From the NCBI RefSeq assembly GCF_018294505.1, contig NC_057814.1:291206604-291270603 (forward strand): a stretch of DNA of 64,000 nt, given 5' to 3'. This document shows, in pieces, positions 59,061 to 64,000 of this stretch. The number at the start of each line of letters is the position of its first letter. The first letter of the stretch is position 1. The position numbers and the translations under genes are program-made. The notes beneath the pieces are model-generated. The model was not told the origin of the DNA. It worked only from the letters and a program-made list of their open reading frames with translations, and did no database searches. Origin of the DNA: Triticum aestivum. Lineage: Eukaryota > Streptophyta > Magnoliopsida > Poales > Poaceae.

Positions 59061-61136
59061 TAAATGTCAACTATTTCATTCCCTCTTTTTTCCACACTAT
59101 CTATTGCATCTGTCTCTCATACAATGTCTGTACATTCAACTATGTTTCCTGTTTATCAGCCATTTGAATTGGAGCAAGTGATGGCAATATCTAGCGGAGT
59201 AAAAACACGGTCTTCAAATAAAACAGTGCTACCTCTTGGTGGAGATAGCACCCTAGTTGTACATGCACGAGAACCAGCCGTACCACACATAACCCAGACT
59301 CAGGAAAATTTTGCCCCTACTGTGATGGACAGGGAACCAGCTTCACCCAATCTAACCCCAACCCCAGTAGATAGTAACCCACTTCCTGTTGACACAGCAC
59401 CATCTCCACCACAGAGCTCCCAAACAAGAGTAGTTAGTAAGGCGGCTCCAGTGCCCAAAGCGCCAGTACTACCACGACGAACCCCAACTCCACCAGTTAG
59501 TACACCTATTCCTGTGGAGGAAGCACGACCAGCCATTCATTGTTTAGCATCTATCGCATTCGATGTTGTTAAATCCTATGTGCGTATCTTCCCATCATGG
59601 AAATATTATACTGAAGATGAAGGAAAGTGCCAGTTGCAGGTGTTTGTCCAGGAGTTATGTGTATGTAATGTTATTCATGGCAATTACTTTGCTTTGTCCC
59701 ATACATTCTACCTCCATGATGGTTATAATACAGCAAAATTTCCCATTTTTCTATATAGAGAAGGACCGATTTGGAAACTCAGGATGAGGTAACCTGTGCT
59801 AATACCTCTGCTATCTTCAAGAATGCTTGGTGGCAGTATCGGAATTACCTGAAGAAAACGTACTTCACTGGCAAAGAAACTCATCAAATTCCCTTACGTT
59901 CTCCTGAGACACATTTACTGAACGATGACTGGGAACGCCTTGTTCTGTACAGGTCCCGAACCAAGAATGTGGTAAGGTCTATGAGCTCATTTTATTTTAA
60001 GTACTATATTCTTGCGTCTTACTGTACTCTGTTCATGTAGAACAAGTGCTTAAACCTTAAGAACAACTATTCTCATTTAAGATTCCATTGCTATCGTGCA
60101 TACTGCTTTGCTCTTGTATCACTGTATTTACTCATACAAACTTATTTTTACATTGAACGATCCAATGGAAACTCCAATGGCACAACACGTATGTTTACGC
60201 ATGTTTATTTAACATGTTTGCTCTTATAAATAGCTCTGTTGATTTCAATTTCAATTGTGTATACAGTTGACTTCTCATATCATGCACATTACTAGCATCA
60301 CAACAGGGCCAATAGTGTTGTTGTACATGTAGACCCGTGGTACCCATCTGAAATCTTGTTGTGCCGTGTAGTTTCCCACACTTTGTATTCTTTCAGTGCT
60401 GCTTTCTCTTGAACTGATATGATTTGAACCGTGTCTCTATTTTGATTTGGCAAGACAATGAAGTGACCATAGGACATATATATATATGTTTGTTTGATGC
60501 TTTTATAATGTAATACTTGGCAATAGAATACTTGGTAGTTTAATCTTGTCCACCTTACTAATGAATTGGTTCACCGAAATGAGTTTCATATACTAGTACA
60601 TGCTAAACCTGTTATGTGTCTGCTTGTTTCTTCTTTTAGAATGCTGACAGAATATTGGGGAAGAGTGCCTTATTAAGCAATGGTAAAGGAAGTACTGCAG
60701 ATAAGGTTTAGGATCGTGAGACATCCTTGTTGGTCTCCAACAAAGCTGATAAAACAGCTAAGGAAAACTATCTTGAAGACAGTGAGACAAACCCAAAGTC
60801 CTGTCTTGGTTTACTGTTCGAGTTACTGGCCACTACCGCTTGCACAAGCTATTCAAGCTCACTGTCTGAATCAGTTCGGTTTCTTGAGTCTCAACTACAA
60901 GCTGAAAGACATCGATCATTTGTGCTGCGACAAGAAGTGGAAGGACTGCGGAAGTCCCTGGAGCATTCAGATGCATACTTTTTGGTGCAACAGCAAGCGT
61001 TGGAGGATTTTAGCGCCAAACATGACAAAGCTAATAAGCTTGCTAAGCTTATTGCCAGCATGGTGGATACCCAGGATAACGTTTCTTGAGCTCTTCTGAA
61101 GTTGTTTCAGTTGTGGACTTGTTTTGCTGCCGCGTT

Positions 61137-61243
61137 TATTTGCACTGGTGGCCAATTTTGACGGCCAGTGTATGTAATATGCTGCTTTGTTCCCTATATT
61201 TGCACTGGTGGCGAACTTTGATGGCCAGTGGATGTAATATGTG
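61137..61243 (+). repeat. Two-copy 61-bp tandem repeat in the 3' UTR
   Basis: TATTTGCACTGGTGGC(C/G)AA starts at 61137 and 61198; each ends GGCCAGTG(T/G)ATGTAATATG. Confidence 0.8.
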
Positions 61244-61436
61244 TAATAGCTGTAATAGGCTAGCGTTAGTTGCTTGCTTATTTATTTCCTTATTGTCTTG
61301 TTTAGTTGTTTGCTTGTAGTCACTGCAGTTCTTTTTCCGCATTTTTCTAGTGGCCACAATAACCTATTTTTGGTAACTAGGCCACAATAATCATGGCAAC
61401 ACACAGATTGTTGTAACCATGGGCCTCCTATGGGAC

Positions 61437-61575
61437 GTAGGATCCATGGGACTTCTACGGGCCATAGGATCCATGGACTTTCTACGGGCCGTATGATCCA
61501 TGGGCCTTCTACGGGCCGTAGGATCCATTGGTCCTTCTACGGGCCTTAGGATCCATGGGCCTTCTACGGGGCGTA
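61437..61575 (+). repeat. Subterminal tandem repeat of the CACTA-like element
   Basis: Five diverged units of 27-29 bp built on GGATCCATGGGCCTTCTACG. Further GGGCC words continue to about 62200. Subterminal arrays of this kind are the usual binding sites of TNPA-type proteins. Confidence 0.72.
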
Positions 61576-62400
61576 TAATCATTTCGCCAAACATGGCCGT
61601 AACTATTCATCGACCAAAATGGGCTATTAATAGGACGTATTTGATAACGCTACGAAAATAGCCCAACGGGTTAACGGGCCACAAATGGGACGAATGTAAC
61701 CACGGGCTGAATTTGGCCCACAAACGGAACAGGCCAGTAACGGGCCATAACTAATCGAATTCTAGAAATGAGCCCAAGAATAAATGGGCCCTTAGAAGGC
61801 CGAAAGTTAACACGGTCTGGAAACGGCCGACGGAATAATGGGTCGTTGATGGGTATAATGTGATCCACTGTTCATTATGGGCCAGTTTCATCTCGGGCCT
61901 TTAATGGGCCTAGAGTTACAAAGGGCCTCATATGGGCTGAAAGACTTCATGGGCCATACATGGGCCGGAAGTTACAACGGGCTGGAATCATATTGTACGG
62001 CCCAGATGAAGCTACTGGGCTTAATTCTGACAGGCCGTAACGGGCCGTGAGTTAGCAGGCCGTAAATGGGCTATATACGAACATGTCGTTAATAGGCGTT
62101 CCATGGGCCGGCCCATTAACTTTTGACCAAGTCAAACGGGCCGGCCTTTTCACCGAAATGGGCCTCTGTTGGGCCGTGCCACGTGTCGACGTATCATAGG
62201 CTCCTCCTGTCCAATGAGTGGATGACATCTGTCCCAACGGTGAGCCAACACGTGTTTCCTCTGGCCAATGAGAATTTTACACATGGAAAATCCCCATTGG
62301 TCCAGGCTGTTAACGGGTTATCGGATCCAAAACCGGACCCGATAGCTTAACGGTGACCTGTTATAGTGGATGCCACGTGTCGGTTACCCTTGACGAAAAC

Positions 62401-62434
62401 ACTTCCATGACGCGCCATTTATCGTCATGGAAGT
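62401..62434. other. Perfect 12-bp inverted repeat near the CACTA end
   Basis: ACTTCCATGACG at 62401-62412 and its complement at 62423-62434 with a 10-base loop. CTTCC(A/G)TGA words recur at 62450 and 62580. Confidence 0.75.
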
Positions 62435-62575
62435 GGACACTTCCGTGATGATAATTTTGGTAATGTCATGGAACACTTGTACGACAACACATGTATGACT
62501 ATCTTGATTGTGTCATAAAATCGTCATGGATGTACATGCATGACAGAAAACGTGACCTACTGTGACAAACACGCA

Positions 62576-62603
62576 TCATCACGGAAGTGTATTTTTTGTA
62601 GTG
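62576..62603 (-). other. Right terminal inverted repeat of the CACTA-like element
   Basis: Minus strand from 62603: CACTACAAAAAATACACTTC, then CGTGATGATG. TTG at 62604-62606 would be the 3-bp TSD. Confidence 0.78.
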
Positions 62604-64000
62604 TTGCTCTCCTTTTTGGATGCACATTCTGGATATCACCAAATCTTCATGTCCAAAGAAGATGAAGAGAAGACCTCGTTCATCACCCCATGTGGTACGT
62701 ACTGTTTTGTCCGCATGCCATTCGGGTTAAAGAGCGCCGGGTCTACTTTTTCAAGGGCAGTCCAGATTGGTTTTGAGCCACAGCTGCACAGAAACATTGA
62801 GGCTTATATGGATGATATCATGGTCAAGACCAAGGACATAGCAACCCTCATCTAGGATTTGGAGGAGACAATTGCTAATCTGCGCAAGATCAACTTGAAG
62901 CTTAACCCGGAGAAGTGTGTGTTTGGCGTTCCCTCCGGCAAGCTACTTGGGTTCTTTGTATCCCATCGGGGGATCGAAGCCAACCCTGACAAGATCAAAG
63001 CTGTCGAGCAGATCCAGGCGCCTAGGACAGTCAAGGATGTGAGGCCTCTGACAGGGTGCGTTGCCGCGCTAAGCAGATTCATTTCCAAGTCTGCCGAGCG
63101 CCCTACCGTTCTTCAAAATCCTGAAGAAGGCAGGGCCCATGAAGTGGACCCCAGAAGCAGATGCAGCTTTGCAAGAGTTGAAGGCCTACTTATCTTTTGT
63201 GTCCACCTTGGTTGCCTCCAAACCACAAGAGCCATTGCTACTATACTTGGCGGTAACCAATCAAGTGGTTAGTGCATCCTTAGTGGCACAGTGGGAAGTG
63301 GAAGAAGCAGAAAGTGAGCAAGGCCCGGCAGAGCCACATAAGGGTCAGGACAGAAATGAGCACGGCAGCGAGGGCAACCCCAAGGACACGGCAAAGAAGA
63401 AAGTGGTGCGGCGCCCAGTGTACTTCGTCAGTTCCCTGCTACAAGGAGCTAGATCGAGGTACTCTGGTGTGCAAAAATTGATCTTTGATCTCATCATGGC
63501 CTCAAGGAAACTACGCCACTATTTCCAAGCCCATGAGATCATGGTTGTCACTCGCTTCCCGTTGCAAAGGATGCTCGGAAACCCTGAGGCTACCGGCATA
63601 ATAGTGGAGTGGGCTTTGGAGTTATCCAGCTTTGGCCTAAAGTTTGAGAGCACATCATCAATTCAAAGTAAGTCGTTGGCAGAGTTTATTGCAGAATGGA
63701 CGCCAAACCCTGATGAGGAAGTGCTGGAAACAGTTATCCCAGGCAAGGAAGCGCCCCAAGAATGGATCATGTATTTCAATGGTGCCTTTTCCCTACAAGG
63801 TGCAGGGGCTGGCGTGCTTCTCGTTGCCCCCTCCGGGGAGCACTTGAAATACGTTGTCCAGATGCACTTTGCCCGGGAAGAGGCGACCAACAATATAGCA
63901 GAGTATGAAGAGCTCCTTGCCGGGCTCAGGATTGCCGCAAAATTGGGAATCAAGAAGCTGATCATTCAAGGAGATTCACAGCTTGTGGTGAGACAAGTCA
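62604..64000 (+). pseudogene. Tat element 3: RT, RNase H and second RNase H, cut by CACTA and the right edge
   Basis: Opens in the middle of RT at LLSFLDAHSGYHQ, with YMDD at 62805-62816. TAG at 62853-62855 interrupts the frame, which then runs through EKCVFGVPSGKLLG. A frameshift near 63100 leads into the RNase H domain (LPFFKILKKAGPMKW, RRPVYFVSSLLQGA, RYSGVQKLIFDLI), open to the edge. From 63760 the second (archaeal-type) RNase H typical of Tat elements follows: WIMYFNGAFSLQGAGAG, TNNIAEYEELLAGL, GDSQLVVRQV. Its first catalytic Asp is Asn here (63778-63780). Close relative of Tat 1. Integrase and LTR would lie beyond the edge. Confidence 0.85.

Larger units (their letters stand above)
48698..61089 (+). 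pseudogene. TNPA-like plant transposase-associated gene, multi-exon, broken
   Basis: Proposed exons: 48698-48942, 56869-57054, about 57640-57730, about 58140-58305, 58623-58774, 59160-59660, 59759-59971, 60640-61089. The last three agree in phase: 59160 (PFELEQVMAISSGVKTR, Pro-rich linker, FPSWKYYTEDEGKCQLQVF) ends VQELC|GTATGT; 59759 (NAWWQYRNYLKKTYFTG, NDDWERLVLY), the Ptta/En/Spm-type block, ends |GTAAGG; 60640 is a coiled coil (ESQLQAERHRSFVLRQEVEG) to TGA 61089. Exons 1-3 are diverged repeats, each ending AAGAG|GT or GAGAG|GT; exons 5 and 6 share VKTR..K(Q)TVLP. Nonsense TAGs lie at 48905-48907 and 60709-60711. TNPA-type proteins bind CACTA ends. Early exons are least certain. Confidence 0.6.
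48300..62603 (+). mobile_element. CACTA-like transposon, 3' part with TNPA-like gene
   Basis: The right end (62603 inward on the minus strand) reads CACTACAAAAAATACACTTC, a CACTA terminus, preceded by about 1.2 kb of subterminal DNA crowded with GGGCC/GGCCC words and a 27-29-bp tandem repeat. Inside is a TNPA-like gene; no TNPD transposase is seen. A matching left end is not found, so 48300 is only where the gene-associated sequence begins. It sits inside a Tat element (62604 onward). A second Tat element (49403-56389) is nested in it. Confidence 0.65.

Noticed and set aside
61437..61575. Regular short repeats as a CRISPR-like array
   Set aside because: Units abut without spacers and lie in the subterminal region of a plant CACTA-like element.

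Overview
The window is gene-poor, repeat-dense plant nuclear DNA. The element set points to a Triticeae grass (wheat, Aegilops or barley group): an Angela/WIS/BARE1-type copia element, a Sukkula-like large retrotransposon derivative (LARD), Tat- and Athila-type Ty3/gypsy elements, a CACTA end and grass MITEs. I see no bacterial, organellar, rRNA, tRNA or CRISPR features. Family names are from pattern memory; boundaries come from LTR pairs, target-site duplications (TSDs), primer-binding sites (PBS) and polypurine tracts read in the sequence.

Layout. 1-18195: an Angela-type copia element on the minus strand (5' LTR 16474-18195; 3' LTR beyond the left edge), split by an 11.8-kb LARD (1049-12865, TSD GTTCG). 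18762-20494: a three-exon F-box/FBD gene on the minus strand, broken by one frameshift and one early stop. A 2-kb gypsy derivative that keeps only gag-protease (20738-22724, TSD ATAAG) sits 243 bp upstream of its ATG.

23841-38953 is a four-level nest. A minus-strand copia remnant (194-bp LTR, gag with a predicted intron) holds a plus-strand Tat gypsy (25028-38706). That holds a minus-strand Athila-type element without pol (27722-36318), whose LTR holds a solo LTR (29078-30479, TSD CGCCC).

38954-48300 has no convincing gene. It holds MITEs, a microsatellite, several locally duplicated blocks and a decayed tandem array. 48300-62603 is the 3' part of a CACTA-like transposon carrying a multi-exon TNPA-like (plant transposase, Ptta/En/Spm pattern) gene with repeated exons and nonsense codons. 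One of its introns holds a second Tat element (49403-56389, TSD TACCC) that carries an antisense ORF with a B3-like segment. 62604-64000 is the right half of a third Tat element (RT, RNase H and the extra RNase H of that lineage), running off the edge.

Hardly any coding region is intact. The exceptions are two open frames of doubtful function: the gag-protease frame at 21243-22364 and an unknown ORF at 33884-34339. The value of the window lies in its insertion history: clean TSDs order at least seven insertions, and several lesions (filler DNA, a duplicated PBS, a shared stop codon, a lost TATA region) record how the elements decayed.
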